Shown: positions 1 to 8,834 of the stretch, in pieces
Numbering within the stretch: position 1 is the first letter of the stretch
How the letters are laid out: each line of letters opens with the position of its first letter
From: Elusimicrobiaceae bacterium
GTDB lineage: Bacteria; Elusimicrobiota; Elusimicrobia; Elusimicrobiales; Elusimicrobiaceae
NCBI GenBank assembly: GCA_017546175.1
Contig: JAFYXM010000007.1
Location: forward strand, 1-64,000
DNA length: 64,000 bases
Reading direction: 5' to 3'
Position numbers and translations under genes: made by a program
The notes under the pieces: model-generated
The model's database searches: none
The model's input: only the letters and a program-made list of their open reading frames with translations
Told to the model about the DNA's origin: nothing

Positions 1-1
1 G

Positions 2-2629
2 CATGCGAAAGAAACCGCCAGCTATCAACGCCAGGTAGACCAGTATGTAATGTCTCACACGACGGCACCGATTGTATTTAACCTTAACAACCGCGGTAGC
101 CGTGTAGTGGGAGCGCAGGATCAGTATGATTTTTGGCAGTTGCAGCAACGCGAGTTAAACTATCAGTTAGGCAAAGAAGCGACGAAAATGTACTGGGCAC
201 AGGCGGGCGCTCCGCTGATGGCTACGCTGCAAAACGGGCTTAGAACATTGACGGAAGGAACGTACTTAAACGTCATCGCCCCGATGCTGTTCTCCAAGAA
301 TATTCATTATTTAAAACATCAAGCCAAAATGCATAGCACGGTTTCTTCAGCAGAAGAATCTGCTTTGGCCGAAGCTATGCCGGGGGTAGATGCTTCAAAA
401 TTCTTTGCTTTCAAGAGTTTTTCATTAGAAAATGCTCCTGTTGAAAGCAAGATTTCTGTATCTCAAAAAGTTAAGAACTTTGCTAACCGTCTTTTAGGTC
501 GCTATAACAAGATTAAAGAAATCTCTCTGGAAGACCAAATCCGTCAAGTGTTGTGGGATGATTTGGGTGGTGCTTATTCCTTAGGTATTGTTTTCCGTAA
601 CCCGTTAATTGACAGATTAGAAACCAACCAAACGGCCAATAAATATACCAAAGAAACGGAAGCTTTGTTGGCGGAATCTCGCCGTCAAGCGCTTCAAGAA
701 TATATAGACACTTATGGCGATGATTTGGAAATTTTCAATAAAGACAAAAATTTCGTTAGAATTTATCAACAAAAAATTGAAGACAATGTAGGCAAATCTT
801 CTTTGCCTCAAAATGTACGGGCCATTGTGTTAAACAATGTTGCTTTGTCCTTTGAAAATAGCAGTATTTTACATGTGCCTGTTTTCAACAAGCAAAATCA
901 ATTGATCGGTACGGTGGCGATTGATCGTCCGGAAAAAATGAAAGTAAGAGATAATCAGTATTACTATATTATCTCTCAACCCGGCAGCAAGAAAGGGGAA
1001 ATGTTCCTTTGGGAAACCACGGTATCTGATGTAGGAAATACGACCGGCAAACAAATTTTGATTCGTTCTGACATTCCTTTGGAAGTGGTGGGCCGTCAGG
1101 TACGTACCACCGGTTTTGGTATGAAGAAAGTGGCAGAAGGGTTATTGATGATTAACAACCGTATTTGGCCGATGTTCGGTTTGTATCTGTTGGCCGGTAT
1201 GGGTAACGTGACAACCGTTATTTCCACTTTTGCCAAAGAATCTTTTGTAATGTCAAACATGGAAATGTACCTGATGGGCGGTGTTTCTTCTGTAGCCATG
1301 GGTATTGTGAGTTTGTTTGCAGGGGTATGGCAAAACAGATGGAGCTTTACTAAAGACGGAGGATACAACGAAAGAAGAGGCCGCTTGATTACCACCAATA
1401 TCGGTTTAATTTCTGCGGTGTTGGCTTTCGTTCTTCCGTGGCTTGCCGGCGGAATGGGCGGTATGTTGGGAGAAGCTGAAATTTATAAGAAATATTTGTT
1501 AATCAGCTCTTTCTTGCTCTTGGGTGTTTCGGGTGCTTTCTTAGATGTATCTATGAAGCCTACTTTGATGGCTGTGAGTCACCGCGGAGAATACCAAAGC
1601 CGCTTGGGCACTTTAAGCGTATTTAAACAAACCATCGGCAACGTGTCTAACTATGTGGTTCCTCCGATTGCTATGGCGGTGGCTATGATGATCGGTACTC
1701 AGTGGGACTGGACTATTTTCTTCCCGATTTACACGGTAGGAAGTATTGCTATTGCCAGCATGTATAACTTGTTTAAAATGCATGAGCAAACTTTGTCAGA
1801 AACAGAAGTAGTCAGTCCGAAAGAGGCGCTGTCTTTCAAAAAGATGTTCCAGGAATTTTCCGGTAAAAAGCAGTACAACAAACTCATTCGTCGCGGTGTT
1901 TTTGCCACTGCTTTCCACGGCGCAAACATGAGTATTTTCGGTATGTATGTGAACAACTTGATGAAAGATCATTTTGATGCTTTCAATCTTACCGCTTTGT
2001 ATGCCGATAATGTGACCAGCGTGGGAAAGATGATTGATATTATGGCACATTCTTGGTTGGGTTATTCTATGCTGTACTTTACGGTGCCTATCATTCTTGG
2101 ACGTATTGCAGGTACCCGTTTGATGAAAAAGGATAATTTCCTTGGTTTGCCTATTAAGAGAATGAATGGCGGAGATCTGTTGAAAGTAAGCATCGGATCT
2201 GTGGGTTTGGGTATTTTGTTACTAAATATGCCCAGCTGGCCTTTGCAAGTGGCCGGTGTGGTTACCTTGGCATTAGGGTTAACAAACATATCCCCTATTG
2301 TGGGCGGATATGTTACTGACCGCACTCGTCATGTGTCTGATGCTGTGTCTGCCTTGTTATCCGGTGCTTCTTTGGTTTCCTTTGCCATCAGTACGGTTTT
2401 TGGACTGACATTAGATTTGTTCGCTACAGGGTCATCCGCCTTTGCATGGGCACCGTTTATTATTCCGACATTGCTTTCCTTATATTTGTTCGGTTTCGGA
2501 AAAGCGATCAGCAGCGGTTCTTTGGAAACGAAAGAAACGGTGGAAGAAGAAACGGATAACATCAGAAAAAAAGATGTGGATTCTTCGTATAAGAAAAACA
2601 AAACGAAGAAAAACAAAAAAAGAAAATAA
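2..2629 (+). CDS. Large MFS-like multi-pass membrane protein (5' end outside the window)
   Basis: The reading frame is open from base 2 with no stop. The first ATG, at 50, is therefore probably internal and the gene begins upstream of the window. Visible residues 1 to about 300 (numbered from ATG 50) are soluble and mixed in character. After that come roughly 12 hydrophobic segments (from about residue 380 to 830), arranged like a major facilitator protein in two halves split by a charged linker near residues 580-620. The C-terminus is a Lys/Glu-rich tail. I see no substrate-specific motif, so transport function is an inference from the membrane topology. The long N-terminal extension is unusual for MFS carriers. 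A strong terminator follows at once, so this is the last gene of its unit. Confidence 0.6.
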   Translation, partial: HAKETASYQRQVDQYVMSHTTAPIVFNLNNRGSRVVGAQDQYDFWQLQQRELNYQLGKEATKMYWAQAGAPLMATLQNGLRTLTEGTYLNVIAPMLFSKNIHYLKHQAKMHSTVSSAEESALAEAMPGVDASKFFAFKSFSLENAPVESKISVSQKVKNFANRLLGRYNKIKEISLEDQIRQVLWDDLGGAYSLGIVFRNPLIDRLETNQTANKYTKETEALLAESRRQALQEYIDTYGDDLEIFNKDKNFVRIYQQKIEDNVGKSSLPQNVRAIVLNNVALSFENSSILHVPVFNKQNQLIGTVAIDRPEKMKVRDNQYYYIISQPGSKKGEMFLWETTVSDVGNTTGKQILIRSDIPLEVVGRQVRTTGFGMKKVAEGLLMINNRIWPMFGLYLLAGMGNVTTVISTFAKESFVMSNMEMYLMGGVSSVAMGIVSLFAGVWQNRWSFTKDGGYNERRGRLITTNIGLISAVLAFVLPWLAGGMGGMLGEAEIYKKYLLISSFLLLGVSGAFLDVSMKPTLMAVSHRGEYQSRLGTLSVFKQTIGNVSNYVVPPIAMAVAMMIGTQWDWTIFFPIYTVGSIAIASMYNLFKMHEQTLSETEVVSPKEALSFKKMFQEFSGKKQYNKLIRRGVFATAFHGANMSIFGMYVNNLMKDHFDAFNLTALYADNVTSVGKMIDIMAHSWLGYSMLYFTVPIILGRIAGTRLMKKDNFLGLPIKRMNGGDLLKVSIGSVGLGILLLNMPSWPLQVAGVVTLALGLTNISPIVGGYVTDRTRHVSDAVSALLSGASLVSFAISTVFGLTLDLFATGSSAFAWAPFIIPTLLSLYLFGFGKAISSGSLETKETVEEETDNIRKKDVDSSYKKNKTKKNKKRK

Positions 2630-2636
2630 TTTGTAA

Positions 2637-2668
2637 AAATAAACCCCAGCAGAAACTGGGGTTTATTT
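2637..2668. terminator. Bidirectional Rho-independent terminator
   Basis: A perfect stem AAACCCCAG / CTGGGGTTT (2641-2649 and 2656-2664) with a 6-nt loop is flanked by A-rich and T-rich sequence on both sides. It lies between two convergent genes and overlaps the stop codon of the PHP gene, so it can serve both. Confidence 0.85.
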
Positions 2669-3478
2669 ATTTAAAAGTTTTCGCAGCAATCTGTCTGAAT
2701 AAGGAATAGGGATATTAACCCCCAAAGAAGATATTCTGCCGGCATGAGGACCGTGATAATCAGAGCCGCCCGTGGCGAATAAATCATATTTTCGGGCAAT
2801 TTTGAGTAGCTCTTGTTTTAATGTGTAGCTATGAGAAGGATAAAAAACCTCTAATCCGTCCAAACCGGCTTCTTTCCACGCCGGAAAATTCCAAACATCT
2901 TGTACTAATCCCGGGTGTGCCATGACGGCCAAACCGCCGGCTTTTTTAATTTGGCAAATAGCCTCTATCACGCTTACTCCTGCAGAGGGAACGTAGCCCA
3001 CCTGACCGGGAATTAAAAATTTGCGAAAACCTTCTTGGCGGGAGGAAACGATTTTTTTCTTTTTTAAAGCATCTGCCACGTGCGCTCTTGATACTGTATA
3101 TGAAGCCAAAGAAAAAACATCTTCCTCGGTTAAATCTACCCCGCTGGCTGCAATTTGGCTGATAATTTGTCGGATGCGATTAAGCCGGTTTTGTCTGTTT
3201 TGAAATAAAAAGTTTTGAAATTCTTGATTATTTAAATCAATGTTATAGCCTAAAAAATGAAGGTGATCATGCTCGCAGGTGCTGATTTCTACGGCGGGGA
3301 CAAAATCTAAATTTCTTTTTGTACATGCTTCTTTGGCGGCTAATACACCGTCGGTGGTATCATGATCAGCCAAAGCAAATATTTTGACTCCGGCTTTCCA
3401 TGCCTCATAAGACACCTCTTCGGGAGAAGAGGTGCCGTCTGAGTAAAAAGAATGCGTGTGCAAATCAGCTTTGAACAT
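2663..3478 (-). CDS. PHP-domain phosphoesterase (TrpH/YciV-like)
   Basis: A 271-residue protein with all the hallmark metal-binding motifs of the PHP family: an N-terminal HTHSFYSDGT, then DHDTTDG, then VMAHPG, and a C-terminal GGSDYHG. Stand-alone PHP proteins of this size act on nucleoside 3',5'-bisphosphates or short RNA 5' ends (the TrpH/YciV group) or on histidinol phosphate. The motif set and the absence of histidine genes nearby favour the first group. The start codon overlaps the stop of the upstream Nfu gene by one base (TAATG), which indicates translational coupling. The exact substrate is not decided by the sequence. Confidence 0.85.
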   Translation of the reverse strand: MFKADLHTHSFYSDGTSSPEEVSYEAWKAGVKIFALADHDTTDGVLAAKEACTKRNLDFVPAVEISTCEHDHLHFLGYNIDLNNQEFQNFLFQNRQNRLNRIRQIISQIAASGVDLTEEDVFSLASYTVSRAHVADALKKKKIVSSRQEGFRKFLIPGQVGYVPSAGVSVIEAICQIKKAGGLAVMAHPGLVQDVWNFPAWKEAGLDGLEVFYPSHSYTLKQELLKIARKYDLFATGGSDYHGPHAGRISSLGVNIPIPYSDRLLRKLLNK

Positions 3479-3702
3479 TATACACGTTCAACAGCAGTTA
3501 CGCCGGGGACCACTTCTTTAATTTTACGTTCCACCACAGCTTTAAGCGTCATTTGGGCAGCCGGGCATCCGCCACAGCGGCCGCGCAAGCCTACGGTCAC
3601 GATACCGGTTTTTTCATCAACGCCAATCAATTGGATATCGCCACCGTCAGATTGCAAAATGGGACGGATTTGTTCAATCACTGCTTCTACTTGTTCTTTC
3701 AT
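3478..3702 (-). CDS. Nfu-type Fe-S scaffold protein (NifU C-terminal domain)
   Basis: A 74-residue protein that is just the NifU C-terminal domain. It has an SDGGDIQLIGV stretch and the CxxC motif GRCGGCPAAQ (Cys43 and Cys46), which carries a [4Fe-4S] cluster between subunits for delivery to apoproteins. The length is typical of stand-alone Nfu proteins. The start has a GGAG Shine-Dalgarno 8 bases upstream. It is the first gene of a two-gene unit with the PHP phosphoesterase and is divergent from the SH3 protein. Fe-S clients in this window include HemW, RfbH and the Cas4-like nuclease. Confidence 0.9.
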   Translation of the reverse strand: MKEQVEAVIEQIRPILQSDGGDIQLIGVDEKTGIVTVGLRGRCGGCPAAQMTLKAVVERKIKEVVPGVTAVERV

Positions 3703-3775
3703 GCTAAATTCTCCAAATCAAAGTTTTCTTTATTATATCTTTTTTCTTTTAGTTTCGGGGGGTATCGGATAGCTG

Positions 3776-3806
3776 TTGCAAAAACAGGCCTAATATTTGC
3801 TATACT
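3776..3806 (+). promoter_or_regulatory. Extended -10 promoter for the SH3 protein gene
   Basis: TATACT at 3801-3806 is preceded by TGC, making an extended -10 element. TTGCAA at 3776-3781 is a possible -35 at a long 19-bp spacing. It lies 46 bp upstream of the start at 3852. Confidence 0.5.
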
Positions 3807-3851
3807 TTTTGTTGCAGAGAGATGTACTTATTTAAAGGAGAAGATTTTGCT

Positions 3852-4319
3852 ATGAAAAAAATGACAGCTATTGCTTTGTTGCTTTGTTTTGTTTGCGCGC
3901 CGGTTTTTGCTCAAAAATATGCCAGCGTTAATACGGCTAAAGCCAATGTCCGCACCTGTGCCGGTAGCAAATGTGCCGTAAAATGGTATGCCTGGAAATA
4001 TACGCCGGTTATTATGGAAAAAACCAGTGATGATAAACAATGGGTATTGATAAAAGATTTTGAAGGTTTTAACGGTTGGATTTCTGCTTCTCTTTTAAGC
4101 CCCAACGGTGCCATGTCTGCCAAAGTAGATTTAAACGTCCGCAAAGGCCCCGGCGTAAGCAATGAAATTGTTTGCACTGTGGAAAAAGGCTATACCTTTA
4201 AATATTTGTCCAAAAAAGGCTCTTGGATTGAAGTGGAAGACTCCCCGGAAAATGCCAAAGAAGGCAAATGCCGCGGTTGGGTGTATAACCAAAATCTGTG
4301 GGGTTTCTTTAAACAATAA
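3852..4319 (+). CDS. Exported protein with two SH3-like (SH3b) domains
   Basis: A 155-residue protein starting MKKMTAIALLLCF with a clear signal peptide ending near VFAQ. The start at 3852 is chosen over an in-frame ATG at 3822 because AAAGGAG lies 11 bases upstream and the signal peptide begins exactly there. The mature part holds two bacterial SH3-like repeats: one around KANVRTCAG...VKWYAWKYTPV and a second around DLNVRKGPGVSN...GWIEVEDSP, each with the typical N-VR-x-G-x opening. Such domains usually bind peptidoglycan or protein ligands in the periplasm. There are four Cys in the mature domains. The ligand is unknown. Confidence 0.75.
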   Translation: MKKMTAIALLLCFVCAPVFAQKYASVNTAKANVRTCAGSKCAVKWYAWKYTPVIMEKTSDDKQWVLIKDFEGFNGWISASLLSPNGAMSAKVDLNVRKGPGVSNEIVCTVEKGYTFKYLSKKGSWIEVEDSPENAKEGKCRGWVYNQNLWGFFKQ

Positions 4320-4328
4320 GACCTTGTC

Positions 4329-4358
4329 TTGCGTTGTATCTTTGGAAAAAGATACAAT
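4329..4358 (+). promoter_or_regulatory. Promoter placed for a leaderless transcript of the CcmH-like gene
   Basis: TTGCGT (4329-4334) and TACAAT (4353-4358) are 18 bp apart. The -10 ends 6 bases before the ATG at 4365, so transcription would start at or next to the start codon. There is no Shine-Dalgarno sequence. An inverted repeat TTGTATC/GATACAA (4334-4340, 4351-4357) overlaps the promoter and could be a weak terminator of the upstream gene or an operator. Confidence 0.45.
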
Positions 4359-4364
4359 ATAGTT

Positions 4365-4835
4365 ATGAAAAAGATTTTAATCCTCATCACTTTAGTAAGC
4401 GTGGTTGCCTGCGTTTTTTGTGCAATGCGTAAGGTGCGTGAAGCTCGTTTTCATGTAACGGGTACGGTAACCGTGCCAGCTCGCTTGGCCAAAGTAGCCG
4501 AAGCAGACAATAACTCGTGTGCAATTATTGTTAAGAATGCTGCCGATGTGCCGGTGGCCATTAAGCGGGTTGTGAACCCGAAGTTCCCGTTGGAGTTTCA
4601 ACTGGGAGAAGATGATCTGCTGGCTTCTACATTGGAAGGGGATTTGAAATTGGAAGTGCAAATTAACAGCCACGGAAAATTGGGTGTTATTAAAGAAGGA
4701 GATATTTTTGGCGCAGCCGAAAATACCATTAAGTCCAATACAAAAGACGTGGTTGTACAAGCAGATAAAATGACGGGTATGCCCCGTTTAGCGCGTAGCT
4801 CTAGGGGAAACTTCTTCCGAACGGCTGCCCGTTAA
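4365..4835 (+). CDS. Small membrane-anchored protein resembling the C-terminal module of CcmH/CycH
   Basis: 156 residues. An N-terminal hydrophobic segment (MKKILILITLVSVVACVFC) looks like an anchor or an uncleaved signal. The remainder reads like the C-terminal domain of cytochrome c maturation protein CcmH (CycH/CcmI): HVTGTVTVPARLAKV, then a small hydrophobic strand, then VPVAIKRV, FPLEFQLGEDDLL, and LKLEVQINSHG followed by GDIFG. In CcmH this module follows TPR repeats; here it stands alone. The match is by eye to family motifs and is not searched. No heme-maturation genes lie nearby, so the role is open. The start is the ATG at 4365; an in-frame ATG at 4329 lies inside the putative promoter. 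Confidence 0.5.
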   Translation: MKKILILITLVSVVACVFCAMRKVREARFHVTGTVTVPARLAKVAEADNNSCAIIVKNAADVPVAIKRVVNPKFPLEFQLGEDDLLASTLEGDLKLEVQINSHGKLGVIKEGDIFGAAENTIKSNTKDVVVQADKMTGMPRLARSSRGNFFRTAAR

Positions 4836-4848
4836 TAAAGAAAATTTT

Positions 4849-4878
4849 AAACCCGCCTTTACGGCGGGTTTTGTTTTG
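4849..4878 (+). terminator. Rho-independent terminator
   Basis: The stem AAACCCGCC / GGCGGGTTT (4849-4857, 4863-4871) has a 5-nt loop and is followed by a T-rich tract. It closes the CcmH-like transcription unit. Confidence 0.85.
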
Positions 4879-4894
4879 CATAAATACGGAAGAC

Positions 4895-4923
4895 TTGACT
4901 ATTACTAAAATAAATAGCACAAT
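4895..4923 (+). promoter_or_regulatory. Promoter for the 227-residue exported protein
   Basis: TTGACT (4895-4900) and CACAAT (4918-4923) at the ideal 17-bp spacing, 27 bp upstream of the start at 4950. Confidence 0.6.
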
Positions 4924-4949
4924 GTGAGTAAAGATTTTAGGAGGAAAAA

Positions 4950-5633
4950 ATGAACAAGAATTTGCTTTTTTCGGTGCTTTTTTTTATGACCTGTGCTTTG
5001 AGTGCGCAAGAAGTTGCTAAAATGGGGCGAGAAGATGTTTTGAATGCTTTTAAACAATACAACCCCGCCGCTTTGCAAAAAGCTTCTTTAAATCAGCAAT
5101 ATGGTGATTTGTTGTATAAAGTGTCCTTGGCTTATTCTGCTCCTAAAACGGAAGAAAATGAAGTGGAATTGATTGCTTTGGTAAAAAATTTTGATAACTC
5201 TATTATTTTACAGAGCATTAAAGAGGAATATGAATCTGCTCGCACCTTGCAGTTGGTGTCCGGTGCAGATTTAAATGCTTTGGAAGAGAAAACGCAAGAA
5301 AAACTCTTAAAATTGGTGAAAGATATTTATAAAAACACGTTAGATGTGAAAGAAATTCAAATTGACCGCTATAAACAAGATTTAAAAGCAGCCAAAAAGA
5401 ACAAAAATCTTTCTTCCGAACAAAAAAATACGCTTTCTCAAGAGATTGAAAAGAGGATAAAGCAAGTCAAGAAAGAGATAAATGTTTTGAAGAAAAATCG
5501 CAAACAGAAAATACAAGACAGCGCCAGAGTCTATTTTGTAGATATCAAAACTGCCTACGAAGCAAAGCAAGAAAAGACCTTGCAGGCTAAACCTCAAGTA
5601 AAATCTAACCCCCAAAAAACCGCTGCCCAATAA
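4950..5633 (+). CDS. Exported coiled-coil protein of unknown function
   Basis: 227 residues with a strong Shine-Dalgarno (TAGGAGG) and a clean signal peptide (MNKNLLFSVLFFMTCALSAQ). The mature protein is rich in Lys, Glu and Gln. From about residue 115 to 200 it has long heptad-like helices, for example DRYKQDLKAAKKNKNLSS and KRIKQVKKEINVLKKN, so a periplasmic coiled coil is likely. It is monocistronic, with its own promoter and a following hairpin. I do not recognise a family. Confidence 0.65.
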   Translation: MNKNLLFSVLFFMTCALSAQEVAKMGREDVLNAFKQYNPAALQKASLNQQYGDLLYKVSLAYSAPKTEENEVELIALVKNFDNSIILQSIKEEYESARTLQLVSGADLNALEEKTQEKLLKLVKDIYKNTLDVKEIQIDRYKQDLKAAKKNKNLSSEQKNTLSQEIEKRIKQVKKEINVLKKNRKQKIQDSARVYFVDIKTAYEAKQEKTLQAKPQVKSNPQKTAAQ

Positions 5634-5652
5634 TTTTTGGTCTCAATCTATT

Positions 5653-5683
5653 GCAAATCTGGCTTTATACGGCCAGATTTTGC
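5653..5683 (+). terminator. Possible terminator hairpin
   Basis: GCAAATCTGGC / GCCAGATTTTGC form a long hairpin with a 7-nt loop between the coiled-coil gene and secA. The 3' side carries only a short T stretch inside the stem, so termination strength is uncertain. Confidence 0.4.
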
Positions 5684-5773
5684 ATGTAAAGGTTGCAGCA
5701 GATCGGCATAAATTGATTTAATGTAAGAGTAGTGTTTTCTAAGAATATATTTTTTATTTTTTAAGGAATTTTT

Positions 5774-8377
5774 ATGATTAGATTAGTAATTGATAAAGTG
5801 TTTGGTACTAAGAGCGAGAGAGATCTTAAAAAAATTCAACATTATGTGGACAAAGCAAATGCTTTTTCCGCAGAAATAGAAGCTCTAAGCGACGAACAAT
5901 TAAAAGAAAAAACACAGGAATTTAAAAACAGATTGGCTCAAGGTCAAACTTTAGATGATATTTTGTCGGAAGCTTTTGCCGTTGTGCGAGAAGCCGCCAA
6001 GCGTGTGATTGGCCTTAGACCGTATGACGTACAATTTTTAGGCGGTATTGTTCTTCATCAGGGAAAGATAGCCGAAATGGGTACCGGTGAAGGTAAAACT
6101 TTGGTGGCAGTGCTACCCTCTTACTTAAACGCATTGACGGGAAAAGGGGTGCATGTAGTAACCGTCAACGACTATTTGGCCCGTCGTGACCGCCAGTGGA
6201 TGGGCCCCATTCATGAGTTTTTGGGTTTGACGGTAGGTTATATTAAGCATGATATGCCTAATCACGAACGTCGCGAAATGTATGCCAAAGATATTACCTA
6301 TGTTACCAACAACGAGTTAGGTTTTGATTATCTGCGCGACAACATGGTCATTACCAAAGAAGAAAGAGTATTGCGTCCGTTAAATTATTGTATTGTGGAC
6401 GAAGTGGACTCTATTTTGATTGATGAAGCCCGCACGCCTTTAATCATCTCCGGTCCGTCTGAACAAAGTACGGATAAATATTATATCGTCAATCGTTTGA
6501 TCCCTGCCTTAAAAGTGCGTTTAATTACTGAAAGTGACGAAGTAAAAGCAAAATACGAACAAATAGATTTAGCGGCCGGCTATGATGCTATTGTTGATGA
6601 AAAAAATCATACCGCTACATTAACGGAGGCCGGTATTGCCAAGGCGGAAAATTTCTTAAATGTAACCAACTTATATGATGATGTGCAATCTGAGTGGGTA
6701 CATCATATCAATCAAGCCTTGCGTGCGCACCATTTATACGAAAAAGATGTAGATTATGTGGTCAAAGACGGCGAGGTGGTCATTGTGGACGAATTTACGG
6801 GCCGTCTGATGCCGGGACGCCGTTGGAGTGATGGTTTGCACCAAGCTGTAGAGGCGAAAGAAGGCTTGCAAATCAAAGAAGAAAACCAAACCTTGGCTAC
6901 CATTACTTTCCAAAATTTCTTCAAGTTGTATCAAAAACTTTCCGGTATGACGGGTACCGCCATGACGGAAGCAAATGAATTTTGGCAGATTTACAAATTG
7001 GACGTGGTGGAAATCCGCCCGAATCGCCCTTCCAAAAGACAAGATTACCCAGATTTGGTTTTCTTAACGGAAAAAGATAAATTTAACGCCATTGTGGCGG
7101 AGATTGAAGAGCTGTGGAAGCATGGGGCTCCGGTGCTGGTGGGTACTCGTTCTATTGAGAAATCAGAAAAGCTGGGCCATATGCTGCGCGCCAAAGGTAT
7201 TCCGCATAAAGTATTAAATGCCAAATACCATGAAATGGAAGCCCAAATTATCAGCCAAGCCGGCAGAAAGGGTGCTGTAACCATTGCCACCAATATGGCC
7301 GGTCGCGGTACCGATATTGTGTTGGGTGGAAGCCCGGCAGAAAAGTCTGAACAGGAATATGTAGTGGCTCAAGGCGGTTTGCATGTAATTGGTACCGAAA
7401 GACACGAAAGCCGCCGCATTGACAATCAGCTGCGCGGCCGTTGTGCCCGTCAGGGTGATCCGGGTTGCTCCCGTTTTTACATTTCTTTAGAAGATGAATT
7501 GATGCGTTTGTTTGCCAATACCGTCAAAATCAGCTCTATTTTAAGTACATTGGGCATGAAAGAAGGAGAAGCCATAGAATCTCGTCTTATGAGTCGCCAA
7601 ATTGAAGGAGCCCAGCGTATGGTGGAGGGACATAACTTTGACATTCGTAAACATTTATTAGATTATGACAAAGTAATGAACCAACAGCGCACCGCTATTT
7701 ATGGCTTACGTAATGCTATTTTAGACGGAGAAGACATGACAACCACCGTTTTGCGCATGATTGAAGAGGTGGTAGGTGAAATTGTGGAAAGTCACTTCTT
7801 CCCGCGTGATCCGGCCAAATGTAATTTTGAAACCTTAAACATAACCTTGCGTTCTCTTTTTCCGTATGCGTTTGAATATAACGAACAAAATACAAAGAAT
7901 AAAACGCAGGAAGAATTGGCCGGTGAAATTTTAAATATTGTAGAAAAGCTCTATCATGAAAGAGCGGATTTCTTTGCCTCTCAGGGTGTCAGTTTCCCAG
8001 AGTTAGAGCGCATGCTTTTGCTCCAAATTATTGACAACGCATGGAAGCAAAATTTGTATGAGTTGGATCAGTTAAAGAGCAGTGTCAGTTTGCGCGGTTA
8101 TGCCCAAAAAGATCCGCTGATTGAGTACCAAAAAGAAGCTTATAAATTATACGCAGCCATGATGAATAAAGTGCGTGACTTGATGGTGGGATATATTTTC
8201 CGCTTACAGTTGCCGCCGGTTCGTCAGGCCGTTTCTGCTAAAAGACAGACCAATGAAAATGCTGCGAAATCGTCTGCCGATCAAGAAACTCCGTCCTCTC
8301 ATAAAATCGGACGCAATGACCCTTGCCCGTGCGGCAGCGGTAAAAAATATAAAAAATGTTGTGGAGCTGAAAAATGA
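5774..8377 (+). CDS. secA: Preprotein translocase ATPase SecA
   Basis: 867 residues, full length. SecA drives polypeptides through SecYEG using ATP. The nucleotide-binding domain has Walker A GTGEGKT at 103-109 and the DEAD-like motif VDEVDSILIDEARTP at 208-222. The second half has TIATNMAGRGTDIVLGG and the QLRGRCARQGDPG motif of helicase domain 2. The C-terminus ends in the zinc-binding SEC-C motif DPCPCGSGKKYKKCCG, which binds SecB or ribosomes in other bacteria. The start has AAGGAA upstream. It is the first gene of a seven-gene operon running to mscL; the next ATG overlaps the secA stop (ATGA). Confidence 0.97.
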   Translation: MIRLVIDKVFGTKSERDLKKIQHYVDKANAFSAEIEALSDEQLKEKTQEFKNRLAQGQTLDDILSEAFAVVREAAKRVIGLRPYDVQFLGGIVLHQGKIAEMGTGEGKTLVAVLPSYLNALTGKGVHVVTVNDYLARRDRQWMGPIHEFLGLTVGYIKHDMPNHERREMYAKDITYVTNNELGFDYLRDNMVITKEERVLRPLNYCIVDEVDSILIDEARTPLIISGPSEQSTDKYYIVNRLIPALKVRLITESDEVKAKYEQIDLAAGYDAIVDEKNHTATLTEAGIAKAENFLNVTNLYDDVQSEWVHHINQALRAHHLYEKDVDYVVKDGEVVIVDEFTGRLMPGRRWSDGLHQAVEAKEGLQIKEENQTLATITFQNFFKLYQKLSGMTGTAMTEANEFWQIYKLDVVEIRPNRPSKRQDYPDLVFLTEKDKFNAIVAEIEELWKHGAPVLVGTRSIEKSEKLGHMLRAKGIPHKVLNAKYHEMEAQIISQAGRKGAVTIATNMAGRGTDIVLGGSPAEKSEQEYVVAQGGLHVIGTERHESRRIDNQLRGRCARQGDPGCSRFYISLEDELMRLFANTVKISSILSTLGMKEGEAIESRLMSRQIEGAQRMVEGHNFDIRKHLLDYDKVMNQQRTAIYGLRNAILDGEDMTTTVLRMIEEVVGEIVESHFFPRDPAKCNFETLNITLRSLFPYAFEYNEQNTKNKTQEELAGEILNIVEKLYHERADFFASQGVSFPELERMLLLQIIDNAWKQNLYELDQLKSSVSLRGYAQKDPLIEYQKEAYKLYAAMMNKVRDLMVGYIFRLQLPPVRQAVSAKRQTNENAAKSSADQETPSSHKIGRNDPCPCGSGKKYKKCCGAEK

Positions 8378-8826
8378 ACCAAGTAAAAGGGATTCTTTTG
8401 TTAATTTGTGCCGGTGCGGCCATTGTACTATCGTTGGTTTTTTATTCTCGCCGCAGTTTGATTGATGTGCAGATGCCGTTGGTAACCAAAAAAATGGTGG
8501 CAGAGCGTCAAGAAGAAATCCAGAAAAAAGAAAAACGCCGCCAAAATGCTCAACAAGCGCGCCGCCGCGCAGAGTTAGAAGAAAGACTTGTTTCTTGTAA
8601 CGTTGATGAAGATTGTATTATCGTGGATAAAGATCCTTGCGGTTGTTTAAGAGGACCGGAAGGTGTAACTGCTATTAATTCTTCTTTATCTTTGGAATTT
8701 TCCCGTTTGATGGAGCCTGTGTTTGCGCAAGCGACCTCTTGTCCTTCCGTGGCTTCAGCAGAGAAGGAATGTTCTGCTTCTGCCAAAGCGGTTTGTCAGC
8801 AAAATATTTGTAAAATCGCTTATTAG
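8374..8826 (+). CDS. Single-pass membrane protein with a Cys-rich C-terminal domain
   Basis: 150 residues, overlapping secA by 4 bases. One transmembrane helix (about residues 5-24) is followed by a charged, Arg/Lys/Glu-rich helix (residues 35-75), probably a coiled coil. The C-terminal domain has Cys pairs spaced like a disulfide-rich extracytoplasmic module: SCNVDEDCIIVDKDPCGC, then SCPSV, EKECSAS and AVCQQNIC. The D-x-D-C ... N-I-C pattern recalls small Cys-rich repeats of secreted proteins in other Gram-negatives, so the domain is probably periplasmic. Function unknown. The coupling to secA and lnt suggests an envelope role. Confidence 0.7.
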   Translation: MNQVKGILLLICAGAAIVLSLVFYSRRSLIDVQMPLVTKKMVAERQEEIQKKEKRRQNAQQARRRAELEERLVSCNVDEDCIIVDKDPCGCLRGPEGVTAINSSLSLEFSRLMEPVFAQATSCPSVASAEKECSASAKAVCQQNICKIAY

Positions 8827-8834
8827 GTTGGTCA

